From Mesocentrotus franciscanus (taxonomy: Eukaryota > Echinodermata > Echinoidea > Camarodonta > Strongylocentrotidae): a stretch of DNA of 64,000 nucleotides. Shown piece by piece: positions 35,901 to 49,700 of this stretch. The notes under the pieces were generated by a model that had not been told where the DNA came from, searched no databases, and was given only the letters and a program-made list of their open reading frames with translations. The position numbers were made by a program, and so were the translations under genes. Positions within the stretch are counted from its first letter, which is position 1. Each line of letters starts with the position of its first letter. The stretch covers positions 5,454,827-5,518,826 of the forward strand of contig CP137682.1 in the NCBI GenBank assembly GCA_037976565.1. The letters are read 5' to 3'.

Positions 35901-38900
35901 ACCAAAATTGGCAATTCTGTGATGTCTCTTTTGAGGTCCTCTCCCATTCGCTCTGTACGTAAAATTAATGTATTTCTATTTTCAATTTTTTTAATAAAGG
36001 AATAGATTTGTTTCATAAAGGGGTTGTTTAAAAACAAAATTGCAACAATTATATCTAGGGTGAATGTATGATAAAACAAATTCTTTAGAGAAAATAACCA
36101 TTTCGGATTTTGTTTAAGTACAGATTTGTGCCGATTTGTGTTTGATCATTTGCAACTTCAAAAATGTATAACCTTCTTATTTTTAATCAGATTTTACTTA
36201 ATTTTTCACTGATCTGTACTTCGAATTTCTCTGTTTCCATTGAAACCAACTTAATATTGGGATGGATATCCCTTTTAAGCATGCAGAAAATGAGAATGAC
36301 CTTGATTTTTGTCACAAAATTTATATATAAAACGAAATTGTACATAAATTAGCATGAGCAAGCAAAAAGATCGTTTTTAAGGCTTAGTATAGTTCCTTCT
36401 AGTTGTCATGACATTGTTCTTTAGGCAAATGCAGTTGGAATCGGTCGTTTTTCATATTTATTATTTTTATTCCTTTCGAGATTCATGTTTTAATTTACTT
36501 CATACAGCTTTCGTCTTGATATTGAATATTCATAACCCACCTGCCATCCTTGATTACTGTTGTCTCTGTTGTCATAGCTACTTCCTCCTCCTCCTCGTTG
36601 CTGACCCTGGCCCCCATAGCCCTGCCGCTGGTCATAAACACCACGTCCCCGATAGATCTGGGTCTGTTTCTGGTGGTAGGATTGATCCTGCCATCCTTGA
36701 TTCCTGTTGTCTCTGTCGTCATAGCTACTTCCTCCTCCTCCTCCTCCTCGTTGCTGACCCTGGCCCCAATAGCCCTGCCGTTGGTCATAAACACCACGTC
36801 TCCGATAGCTCTGGGTCTGGTTCTGGTAGTAGGCATGAGCATGCCATCCTTGATTCCTGTTGTCTCTGTTGTCATAGCTATTTCCTCCTCCTCCTCCTCG
36901 TTGCTGACCCTGGCCCCCATAGCCTTGCCGCTGGTCATAAACACCACGTCCCTGATAGCTCTGGGTCTGGTTCTGGTAGTAGGCATGATCATGCGATCGC
37001 TGGTTGGGGCTCCGTCCTAGGTTGGACTGTTGATTTCTGGGAAAGGACGAGAAGAGACAAAATTGAAACATTTACTACAGTGCACTTTATTCAAAACAAT
37101 GCAGGGTCCCAAGGCATTCATTATTGTATTTTCATAATGCAATATCAATGAAAGAGACTGTCCACCTTGGTATCTTGTTAATTTCAGAAAAAGCTAGTTA
37201 AAGATAAAGAATATTCTCAAGGATAAAAAGGTAACAATTAGTCTTTAAAGTTTGTAAGATCCAATCAATAGTTTGCAACTCAATAAACATCTTTATAATC
37301 TCCTCTTCTTGGCTTTGTACAAACAAAGCTGAAAGCTATATAATTCCATTGTTTAAAGGAGGTTGTAAAACCAACCCAGCCAACTATCGAGGTATATGTC
37401 TCTCGAGCTCAGTTGGAAAGTTATTTTGCAGTATTTTAAACAGACGTTTGGTCAAGTACCTAATAGATAACGATTTATATGTCCAGAACCAAATAGGCTT
37501 CAGGGAAGGCCAGAGAACAACATACCATATATTTACACTTAAAACCATAATTGACAAATACGTGAGAACAAACAAGGCTTGTGAAGAGAGTCATGTCTAT
37601 TTGTGCTTTGTCGATCTGCGGAAAGCCTTCGATAGTGTTTGGAGGAAAGGACTGTTTTATAAAATGTTGACATGTAGAATCGGAGGCCAATTTTACGAAA
37701 TTATTACTAACATGTATAAAAACCTAAAACTGAGTGTGAAGCTGAATGAAAGGATTACCCAGTATTTTAAAACCAATTGTGGTATAAAACAAGGCTGTAC
37801 TATAAGTCCCACTCTGTTTAACCTATATCTAAATGACCTGCCGCATGAGTTGGGAACTATTGATACTCATCCCGTGGAATTGAATGGAAAGTTAGTGAAC
37901 TGTTTAATGTATGCAGATGACATTGTATTGGTATCAAAGTCAAGAAGTGGAATGCAAACATTGTTAGATAGGCTTGCTGTGTACTGTAAAAAATGGCTGT
38001 TGAATGTTAATATAGACAAAACGAAAATGATTATTTGTAACAAGTACGGAAAGATGTTGAAAGAACAGAATTTCAAGGGGAATGATAAAAACATTGAAAT
38101 TGTTAAACAGGCAACATGTTTAAGTCTTGTCTTTAATAATTATGGTACATTCAAGGACACGATGGTTAATCTAGCAGATAAATAAAAGAGAGTATTATTT
38201 AAATTATTCCAATCATTCAGATATCACCTCCCTAATATAAAAATAGCAACACGATTATTTGACTTTTTGAAAAAAACCAATACTTATGTATGGATCAGTG
38301 GTATGGGGCGCTTTTACCGTCAACTTTGACAAGTTAGCGAAACTTGTAAAAGGTAACTCTAAAACTTATTTAAGAAATGAAATACAGAGTGTTCACTTCC
38401 AATGGTTGAGAAATGTTGTAGGTGTTAATAAAAAAGCAGCCATCTGGCAATACTAGCCGAAGTTGGATCGTACCCTTTAATCATACAAATTTGTCGAAAC
38501 TTGGGAAAGTATTATGCACGAATGAGAAATATTAAAGTACTGATTCATTATTATACCACTCTTTCCAAAAAAACAAAAAGATGACTGAAAATAATTGTGA
38601 ATGCTGGCTAGGATATATGCACTAGCTTCTCAGGGGATTTAAATTATTTGAGGATGAAAATGATGATTGTTTAGAATTGGATGATATTACCGATAGTGAT
38701 AGAGTAGTTGGAGAAGAAATAGAAACCAAAATGGAAGACTTTAACCACCGCCAGTTCTTGATGGATTTATGTAGTGATTGTGTAAATGGCAATGAACAAA
38801 ATATATTGAGAACTGATAATCTATTCAAGCAGAGTATACAAACAGATAAATATTTATTAACCGTTAAAAACCGTAATTAAACTACGAACAAATATCTGCC

Positions 38901-41900
38901 GATTAAGAATTAGCTCACATAACCTACCGATAGAAACTGGAAGGCATAGACGTCCGGAAAAAAGTACCTTCACATTTAAGAACTTGTAATGACTGTAACT
39001 TGGGAAGGGTTGGGGATGAATTTCATACCATAATGGATTGTACTGTATATACGGCTGAAAGGGGGATATTTCTCAATAAAATGGCTGAAATATCTGGACA
39101 GTTTAAAGACCTTAGCGATGAAGAGAAATGTGTAAGCATTATGAAACTTGAGAATGAAAATATAATTGATAACTTCTGTAAGTATATTAAAACAATCATA
39201 AATACTCGAGGGGAGTTTTAACATCCCACCCGTTCTTTTAGAACATCAATATTGAAATTATCATTCCCATTTGTTATGTATCTTTATTGTCAAACATAGG
39301 CTGGTACGTGTCATATAATTATTTTGTAATAATATCATTTACCACTGTATATACAAGCTACACTGTGTATTGTTAATTTGTGATTACTCGAGAAACTATA
39401 CTTCAACACTAAGTGGCAAAAGGGCGTTAGCTCGAATTTCAGGTAAACAATGATGCGCTAAGCAGAAGGGCGTTAGCACTATCAGGGGCGGATCCAGCCG
39501 GCGGCAAGGGAGGGGGCCTAAAAAGGGGCCCACATCGTGCGAAAATTTGAAAATCGTGCCGGTCGATTTTTCGCTAAGTGGGGGTAGTGAGCAAAAAAAA
39601 ATTGGGGCACCCGAAAAATTTAGGGTAAGGGTAATTTTTTTTCCACCACCACCCCTTGGCGCCAGAGGTAGTGAGCACAATTTTTTTTTTTGGCGCCCGA
39701 AAAAAAATTTTCCTTACGGGAAGGGTTAATTTTTTTTCCACCGCCACCCCCCCTTGGGCGCCATGGGAGGGGGCCCAACTTCTTTTTCTTTCAAAAAAAG
39801 GGTGTTTTTACATGTTTTTTTTTCTAGGGGAGGGGGCCCGGGCCCCTGGCCCCTGGATCCACCACTGAGCACTATATCGCCTCAAACTTTTATAAAATTG
39901 ACTTATTTCCGAAAAAAAATTGTGGCCGTGTTCTACTATAACATTTCTATTAGTCTCTTAAGTATTAAACCAATTTTCGGCACGGAAAGTACTTTAAATA
40001 TAAAACAAATATTTAAATGCGAATTATTCGAAACGTAGATTTCGAGTCGCTCGCGCGCTTACGCCCTTCTGCCACCAGCGCGACGCGTCTTGTTGAATTT
40101 CTTATTTATATGTTTGTTTTATTTATGTATTGTGAAACAAAATGTTCATGTATATGAATGAAGTTTACTAATAAAATTCAAAATTCAAACAATATGTAGA
40201 ACTTCTATTTTGAAGAACACGTTTTCTTTAAATTCACCTAAATATATAATTCTTGTATTGTAAATTTATTCCCATATACCCCCCTCTATGTAATAAATAT
40301 ATTTCATTAAAAATCAAGAATTGGGATTTCTTTTAAAAGAAGTTTGATCTTGTGAACCTCAAGAAAAGTTTTCAGACGGCCTGTGAGACCGACACTGTAA
40401 CCATTGAGAATGTCTGGGATATGAATCTAAATACAAATTCTATTTTGCACAAAACAACAAATGAAATATGTATGAATTAAACATATATTTTAGATAGAGC
40501 ATCTAGGATAGAAAATAAAAAAGAGTGAAAAATATGTATTAACATCGATTTATATAAACAGGAATTTCTTTAAGAAGGAAAGACGGCTAATCTGTCATCT
40601 CTTAGAAAACAACATCTTAATTTTGAAAAAAAAGAAGACATATTCATGTCAAAATATAACATAAATTGAAATAATTAATATATTTATAAAAAAATATCTC
40701 ATTATATTTCTTTGAAAACTGATTCGGAATGAAAAAAAAAAAGATTATGGAAGTCCATAAATACATTTACTAAAATTAGTGCTGGGATTCATGTCAAAAT
40801 ATAACATAAATTGAAATAATGAATATATTTATAAAAAAATATCTCATTATATTTCTTTGAAAACTGATTCGGAATGAAAAAAAAAGATTATGGAAGTCCA
40901 TAAATAGATATACTAAAATTAATGCTGGGATTTGGCGTGTAATTTCCTATCCGTGTACACGGCCAGTTTATCAACTTTATCCGCTCGTTTAAACCTGTAC
41001 ACGGTTATGAAATTAAAAAAAAAAGCAGTATTTCAGCCACGTAAGACCAGCATAAATGACTGGCGAATTTTACAACATCATAAAAATGTAATCCTTGCGA
41101 TAAATATTGATTTTCCGACTACTCATGACGACAAGAATTCATAATCCTTTTGTGAAACGAGATTAAATAATATACCTATAAGCGACGAGCCTAGATACTT
41201 TTTTCCTCTTAATTCAGTAATTTATTTCCCCTCCACCCCCCCTATTTATGTTCGAGTTTCAAGTATAATTGTTTTCATTTTTTGGCGCTGAACTTGTGAA
41301 AATATGGATGACGAAACGAAGGTGTCTGTTGATGATATTAGAGTTTGGAATATGCAACAATTGAAGAACTTTGTCATAGAGAGAAGTTTCACGTCGGAAA
41401 GAAGAGTTCGTAGCGTTTTTATCGTTCTATCATTTCCTTCCTTCCATTCCTTATGTTATTCTTTGTGTTTCCTTCTATCACCTTCTCTTATGTTATTCAT
41501 TGTTTTTATTATTCAATCACTTTCTCTTTCTGTCTTTCCTTATGTTAGCCTTTGCTTTTCCATCTTTCACTTCATACGTTGTTCTTCGTTTATTATTCTA
41601 TAATTTTCTCTTTCTGTTTTTCTTATGTTATTCTTTGTTTTTCCATCTTTCACTTCTCACATAATTCTTCGTTTATTATTCTATTCTATCTTCCCATTAT
41701 CTATTCTTTATCATTTTCTCTCTCTGTCTTTCCTTTATGTTATTCTTTTTTTCTTCTTCTGTCATCTCTTATGTTATTCTTTTTTCTTCTTCGGCCATCT
41801 CTTATGTTATTGTTTGTTGTTATCATTCTATCATTCTTTCTTTATATCTTTCCTCATGTTATTCTTTGTTTCTTCCTTCTATCACCTTCCCTTATGTTAC

Positions 41901-43648
41901 TCTTTGTTTTAATCATTCTATCACTTTCTCTTTCTGTCTTTCCTTATGTTCGTCTTTGCTTTTCCTTCTTTCACTTCTCACATAATTCTTCGTTTATTAT
42001 TCTATTTTTGTCTTTCTATCTTTCGTCATGTTATTCTTTGTTTTCCTTCTATCATTTTCTCTTTCTGTTTTTCTAATGTTATTCTTTGTTTTTCCATCAT
42101 TCATCTTCTCTTCTATCTTTCCATTATCTATTTTTTATCATTTTCTCTTTCTGTCTTTCCTTATGTTATTGTTTGTTATCATTCTATCATTTTTCTCTCT
42201 ATCTTTCCTGATGTTATTCTTTGTTTCTTCCTTCTCTCAACTTTTCTTATGTTATTCTTTGTTATTATCATTCTATCACTTTCTCTTTATGTCTTTCCTT
42301 ATGTTACACTTTGTTTTTCCTTCTTTCACTTCTTACTTTATTCTTCGTTTATTATTCTATCATTTTTTCTTTCTATCTTTCGTCATGTTATTCTTTGTTT
42401 TCCTTCTATCATTTTCTCTTCTCTTCCTTTATCTTTCCATTATCTATTATTTGTCATTCTCTTTCTGTCTGTCCGTACGTTATTCTTCGTTTCTTTCTTC
42501 TATCACCTTCTCTTATGTTGTTCTTTGTTTTTATCATTCAATCATTTTCTCTCCATTTTTCCTAATATTATTCACTGTTTTTATTCTTGTACTGTATTCT
42601 CTTTCTCTCTTTCATTACTGTATGGTATCCGCGCTCGCACAAAGAAACTTTTTACACGTAAACCAATGGGGATCTCAGTAAAATTTAACTATGCGGCCCG
42701 TTACCCGGGCAACGGGCATCTTTCTCATTAACTATTGACCGTTACCCGGGCAACGGGCAATTGTTCGTTCCTTTACGGGCATGGCTAAAATCACGACTCC
42801 AATTTCGACCAATCAGATGGCTAAATTTATTCAAAATACTAAAGAGAGGTATATAATATTTATTATGACCAAGGAGATGAAATAGATTGATAATAAGAAA
42901 TATAGAACGAGATTTTTTTTCCGAAACAAATTTGTAGTCTTGTCCGTGCGCGGGTTTTTTTTATACAATTTTTTTTGTTTTGTTGCTAAAGGGGTGTTCA
43001 TTTTAAAAAGTGGTCACTAACCTTAAGTCACTTTAGGGAGGAAGAGGGACTGGCTGAAACAAGGCACAGCACCTTGCTGGAGCTGGGGGAGGGGATTGGA
43101 TGCACTGTAGGGGTCGACGTGTGCAACTCGGGGTGCTAGGAGGGTTGCAGGACTGCATCCCCTTGTACAAGCTGGTTTTTCCATTGTTTGAAGATGGCTA
43201 AGGTGATGATGATGATGATAATGATAACGTTGACGGTGATGGTGATAATGACGGTGATGATGATGATGGCAATGATGTTTTTAATGATTGTGATAATGAT
43301 GTTGAAGGTGAAAATTAGAATTCTCTTAGTTTTATTTGAGCCATTTAAGCCCACCGCACACTATACGATTTCTATCCGATAGTCATAAACACACACAAAA
43401 ATACAGATATGTGGGACTTATTGCAGACACAGACTTCTGTAGTTACAAGCCGCACAGCACGAGGGGGTGACGCACCTGGGGTAAATCGACGCATCCATTT
43501 CATCTCTGTACCCGCTGTTCCATTGGATACCCAGCTGAGATATGTATTCACTGCCGCCACCACCGAAGCCACGCCCTCTACCATGGTACCCCCGTCCACC
43601 GCCACGACCTCTTCCACGGTACCCACGTCCAAAGCCACGCCCGCCACT

Positions 43649-43714
<66 letters not shown>

Positions 43715-46700
43715 TCCGGCTTTTGTAAAGCGCATATCACATTTAAACGTCTGTATGTGCATCCAAATTTGGAAATCATGCCATTACGGCGCTCTAGCAT
43801 GTCAAGGAATTAATTCCTGCCGGGTACCCATTTACCTCACCTGGGTCAAGTGTGGCAAATGTAGATTAATGTCTTGCCAAAGGACATTAGTGCCGCGGCG
43901 GGACTCGAACCGCGGACCTTGTGATCCACAATCCGGTGACATATCCACTCGACCACGACACCTCTACCCATTGGCATTCATGAAGTCATCTGGCTACAGG
44001 ACCTGATCTGGTACCCTGAAATGTCACATTTGATATAACATGGTCAGCTTTTAAAGACTGAGAAGCTACATACGCAACAGCATTCCTGTTTATTTATGTG
44101 AGTAGAAAATTCAACTAAGACTACCAGAGTAGCTATTTCTTGAGAATTTGCATATTGATTTGTCTTTTAGTTTACCCATCTACATACTGATGTCACATTT
44201 CTTTTATCCTATACTTCATAAACCTTTCATGAAATTTAATTTTCATATAAAAAATGTTTACTCCTTTAATTAGCCAATTTTCATTTATTTCAGTGTTAAA
44301 CTCAAATTTTGATTAAGTAGTTGAAAGCATATCACGTTTTAATATTAAAATATTACTGGCCATAGAGATTAAAAGGCCAGGGTAGCATTTTGTTGAAATT
44401 AAAAATCCTGATAATTTTTTTTACTCAAAAAGAGAGAAAGTTATAAATTTCTTATAGGCAGAAAAATCCCCTATTCATCTAGAAATGAATTAGTTACTCA
44501 CTGTGCTGCATATAATCTATTAGCCTTAAATGTCGAAATTTCTTGGGAGGTCAGGTCACGGAATGTCACACTGGTGGAGTAGAAATATTTAATTGTAAAC
44601 ATGACTGATTATCAAGAAATGAAGTGAATTGATCATGGTACAGCACATGTCGTTAAAGGCAAGTAGAAAATACTGAAGCCCCTGGTTGAAATTAGAATGG
44701 AAAGTAATATAATATAATGTGAATTCCTTTTTAATCTCTTTATATTCTTTCCAAGGCTTCATTGTAATGTTTGGGTCACAAGACCATCAACTAACAAAGC
44801 TGTATGCTGAATTGAATTATGAACTGATCATCTGTTACATTAATTCATAGAACTGCAACATATTAGACAAATAGATCATACTTATTTTGGTCATGGAACA
44901 AAATAACATCAGTGAAATAGTTAGCTAGTGATCAACACACTCAAAATGACTATTTCAAACATGAAACATAATTCAGGATATTTACAGAAAACCTGCCTTT
45001 TCCAGGAAATACTTTTTGAAGGTATTAGATCCTCTCATTAATGATTGACATCACAATGCACATACCGTTTGCTAAAGCTTCTTTAAGAACGAAGCTCTTC
45101 AAGAATCATCATTTTATTCGGATTATCAACAGGGATCTTCCTTAATATTGTGTAGTTTACACATTTATGCTCAGCTGGGTCATAATTTTCCTTAATTGGC
45201 GAGTCACAAATTGTTAGTGTTGTATCCTTAATTATACATACCTCAACACATAGCTCTCTGGAATGTCTCTCAGGTGATCAGGAACTGGTGACGAGTGAGG
45301 TACTGGTGACCGGTGAGGTCTGCACAAAGATGAAAGAGGAAGAGAAAGATATGAAGAGAGAGAAATAAAGAGTAGAGAGGAGAGAGAAGTTTTTTTTAAG
45401 CACTTGGGTAAAAAGCTAGAATTACATACAATATCTTTACATATTTCATAAAGAATATTTGTTTTAATTGGGTCTTGCTGCTTATAATACCTTATAATAT
45501 GTTAAAGGTATTAAATTTACACAGTAATTTATTGTGCGTTCTGCATGTCTCATTTGTCTTCTTTGGGTTTTGTGCATATTAGAACACTTGTGCTCTTTTT
45601 TTCCTTTAAAGGTATAGTCCAGTTTTGGGGACGCCCCCCTCACAACAAATGAAATGGAAGCTCTCATATTCAATCATGTGAGAGAATATGTTTTGACTAA
45701 TACGTGATGATACAAATTTTGCCGGGGAACCCCCTACTATTTGATATATTTGGTAAATTATTATATCTAATGGGACCAAATAGACATCGCGCACGTGCGC
45801 ACACGTGTCGCGTAGTCCCATATACATCTTTCTGTGTACAGTGTTTGTAACTTTACCAAGACTTTGCCAAATTTCTTATCATTTTGATGATTCCAGAACC
45901 TTGCAGTACACACCAAGACTTATATGCTAGATGATCAACCTTTTAATTCTGATCGATTCCACAACGTTTCTTTCGCATTGCAATTGCATGACCAGAACTG
46001 GTCTTTATCTTTATGACTTTCATATCTGGTGTATGGTATTATAACTGAGAGGTCCTCATCTTAATTTGAACTGTAATTTTTAAAAATTGGCATTACTAAA
46101 TGTTTTTTCTTCAATGATTTTTTTTCTTAGCCCAATTCGTTTTTACTCTCAGTTTAACCCAAGCCTTAATTTCCGTAAGTCAAAGCAGACCGGGAGCCAA
46201 ATATCTGAAACAAGCGGCTTCCAGTCCCTAATTTTTGAGAGAACTGGGAGCCGTTTTCCCAGGACCAGGAGGCATTTCCAAAATTAATAAACATATAGGC
46301 CTTTGTATTTTTTAATATTTGTTAACTGTTTCCTTTTATTTATTCATTAGTCTATCAGTACACTATAAAGTACACCGTGACTGCACAACAGTGATAGCAG
46401 TTTGAGATATAAACAAACCACAGACAGAGACAAAAACAACATGCAACAGTATAGGCAAATTCATACAAAAAAAAAAATATCCACAAAATTGACTTGAAAA
46501 CGCATCAGACAATCAGTCTGATCGACCACGTAAGACGTAAATTTTCGTTGTTGTTTTTATAGGTGCTGGAAAACCAAAGAAATATTTGTACAAAAAAATC
46601 ATACATGTAAAATTGTCCACATTGCATTCTCAATTTTCATTCCGGCCAAATCGTACCTTGCAAACAACTATTTCGCCACACTTTCCGCGGAACACGGATA

Positions 46701-49700
46701 GTCTGTTGTGGGGAGCTACTATATAGTACTGTAAACTCGTGGTAATATTCGCGGTGCTTTAATTTTCGCGGATTTCGCGCAAAAGTCGGTGTCCGCGAAT
46801 TTTAGAACTCGCGGAAAATATAAGCATGACTTCTTATGCGTGTTTTGAACGGGCTGAATTGCATGCAACACGAATTTAAGAACCCGCGAATATGTTTTGG
46901 GGTCGCTCAGCGCCAAAAATTACCGGGACTCAAAAGGTTCGTGGTGGGAAGCTGGCCGGCTAGATTTTTGCCAAAACAATGCTAGATCGGCTGCTGGTAA
47001 GACGTTTTCAACTTGTCAGTGAGAGAATTCTAAATTTTATTTGAGATTAAATAAATTAGACGAAAAAACGAACCTCAGTAGATCTCTAATGACTATACAA
47101 ATGCTTGTGTATTTCTCCATTTGACATTCTGTTTTCTCGAGCCTTCGAGCCACTTGTTTTTGCGCGAGTCAATGCAATCTATGTATGACCTAACTCTCAA
47201 CACGCACGGAATGGGGAGCACTCGCGGACTTCGTATCAAATTCGGTGCAAAAAAAATATTCAAGCGTGATTTTGAAGAAGTGAAGAAAATTTGCACTGCG
47301 ATTCGCAGCCGGAAACATAGCAGCGAGCTAGCTCGAGCGAACAGCACACAGCTAGCTATATGCAATGACAACCCACTGTGCGTCCACACGCAGCGACTTT
47401 TTCCAGGAGCTTATACCGTGTTACACTTTAAGACCATGTTACACTAGACCTTAACATACGTGGGCTGTTTACTGCCGATTCACCGCAAGAAGGCCATTCA
47501 GATTTCTGTACCAGTGCCATTGATTAGGAGAGTTTGGCCAACCCGCGGTTCGAGTTGGCCACAATATGGCAACTACTGCTTTGTTGGGCAAGCACAAAAC
47601 GAAATAATATACGCCATGTTATATGTGACCAAATGAAACCAAGTTGGCCAAACTCTGTGTATAGATGGCACTGTTCTCTACGAGCACGAAGCGCCATCTA
47701 GTGCCGCATGAACGTGCATGAATTATGTGGTCTATGCATACAATCACGGAAGGATTTTAGGATTCTCATTGTAAAATGATTTGTTAGGGTTCATTCAGTC
47801 CACATTTAACTTGTATCAAGTAAGTTTTTTTGTCAGATATGTGAACATTTAATGACATTTACTGAAATTTTCTGAAACAGGAAATGTTAATTCTCCCAGA
47901 CCCGGGCGCCAAAAATAAAAAAAGACCGGCGCCCGGTACTCATTTTTTCCGTCTTACCGGGCGCAAAAAGTCAGGACCCGGGAGGTAAAAATCGCCTTGC
48001 GCCCGGTTATGCCTAGGTCACATATGAACCGGGCCCCGTACGATTTTCCCTACCCGGCGGCTTGCCGTGGATTTTAGAGACCGTACGGGACCCTTCCGAT
48101 TTTCATTTCAACGGCGTGTGCGGTCACATATTCTGCGGCACCCGAGAGGTGCCCTGTGAAAATTGGTCGAGTGAAAATGCAAGGTGCCCTTAAAGTGCCC
48201 TTAAAGGTGCCGACCGGGTGCCGGGCGGGTGCTGTCCGGTCATCTTACGGGCTCCGTCCGATGAAAAGGTGCACCCGATGGCTCCCGGGGCCCGGCCGGG
48301 ATCCTCGAGGCGCCTGCGGCTGGGTGCCGTGCGGTGCTCTGAACTCTTTGTCCTCTGACATCCGCGCCTCCGCGCCTCAATTAAGAATTGACAGAAAAAT
48401 TCATGAGAGGCCCGTCCGGAGCCCGCACGCGACCCGTACGGTGCCCCACGGGCCCTTTACAGGCTTTCTACGGCCTAACGGTCAGTTAAAAACGCCGGGA
48501 GAATTGGGAGCAGCCAACATAGCACCACGGCGCCCTTACGGCTTATAAAAATGTCCCAGCGCCCGTAGGAACTGTACGGGAGCCGGCCGGCCACCGGCCG
48601 AAAATTCCCAAAATGTCTGTTTTTACTCGCCATACGGGCCCCGGAGTGTATATGTGAAAGCCCCATTACGGAATTAATACTTGGTTTTACTAATGCCTAG
48701 GTCACATATAAATCGGGTCCCGTACGATTTTCCCTACCCGGCGGCTTGCCGTGGATTTTAGAGACCGCACGGGACCCTTCCGATTTTCATTTCTACCGCA
48801 TGTGCTGTCACATATTCTGCGGCACCTGAGAGGTGCCCGGTGAAAATTGGTCGAGTGAAAATGCAAGGTGCCCTTAAAGGTGCCGGTCGGGTGCCGGTCG
48901 GGTGCCGGTCGGTCATCTTACGGGCTCCGTCCAATGAACAGGTGCACCCGATGGCTCCTGGGGCCCGGCCGGGGTCCTCAAGGCACCCGGGTGGGTGCCG
49001 TGCGGTGCACTGAACTATTTGTCCTCTGACATCCGCGCCTCCATTGAGAATTGACAGAAAAATTCGTTAGGTGCCCGCACCTTCCGGAGCCCGCACGGGA
49101 CCCCTACGATGCCCCATGGGCCCTTTACGGGCTTTCTACAACCTAACGGTCAGATAAAAACGCCGGGAGAATCGGGAGCAGCCAACTCAGCATCACGCGT
49201 ACGGCACCCGTACGGCTTTAAAAAATGTCCCGGCGTCCGTAGGAACTGTACGGGAGCCGGCCGGGCACCGGCCCAAAATTCCCAAAATGTCTGTTTTTAC
49301 TCGCCGTACGGGCCCCGGACTGTATATGTGAAAATGCAGTGCTAAGAGCTCAAGTGAGATCGGAAAAGAAATCAGCTTTAACATGAATATTTATACAAGG
49401 ACCAACAGTGAAATCGTTCAAAAGCGCGTGCCATTTGTAGTACTTTCATGCACACTCGAAGAGTGCACGTGCAAGTGTGCACTCATAAACATTCATAAGC
49501 TATCCAGATATCCCGGAAGCGTGGATTTCCTAAGCCCGGGTTAGGCAAATAGTACAGGGCTATTAAAGAAAACTGACTGTGAATATTAGGACTTTGCGGC
49601 TAGGCTATGATAGTGTGACCACACCATATAACAAAGAGTTACTGATTCTACTCACTCTCCAGGCAGAGTAACAAACTCATCCTTCCCAATCTTTCCTATC

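Larger units (their letters stand above)
37318..40193 (+). mobile_element. 5'-truncated non-LTR retrotransposon with RT domain
   Basis: Open from about 37318 to a TAA at 38185: IIPLFKGG, NPANYRGICLSSS, QIGFREGQRTTYHIFTL, FVDLRKAFDSVWR, GIKQGCTISPTLFNLYLNDL and the catalytic LMYADDIVLVS, all canonical non-LTR RT blocks in order. After the in-frame stop the rest of the ORF survives in shifted frames (38677-38880; 39000-39221 with a HTIMDC motif). The element ends with AATAAAATTCAAAATTCAAA near 40193. A MITE (39413-40075) is nested in its 3'UTR. It sits in an XRN2 intron, antisense to the gene. Confidence 0.9.

Noticed and set aside
36408..37151. 247-codon plus-strand open frame
   Set aside because: Antisense shadow of the three XRN2 tail repeats; the minus frame has splice sites, phase and RGG character, the plus frame only mirrored composition.
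41552..42731. Long hydrophobic plus-strand frames of up to 261 codons
   Set aside because: Translated pyrimidine minisatellite; all three frames open, no family signature.
42995..43150. Missing XRN2 exon between 43531 and 37036
   Set aside because: A short phase-compatible piece (after CCCCTACAG) exists, but it is Pro/Ser filler with a poor donor and does not resolve the phase conflict.
43372..43813. Frames with poly-Ile or poly-Tyr stretches
   Set aside because: Translation of the SINE (ATT)n tail; only the RGG part next to it is an exon.
43890..43972. tRNA-His gene
   Set aside because: Same reasoning: SINE head with a body shared by the 30750 copy.
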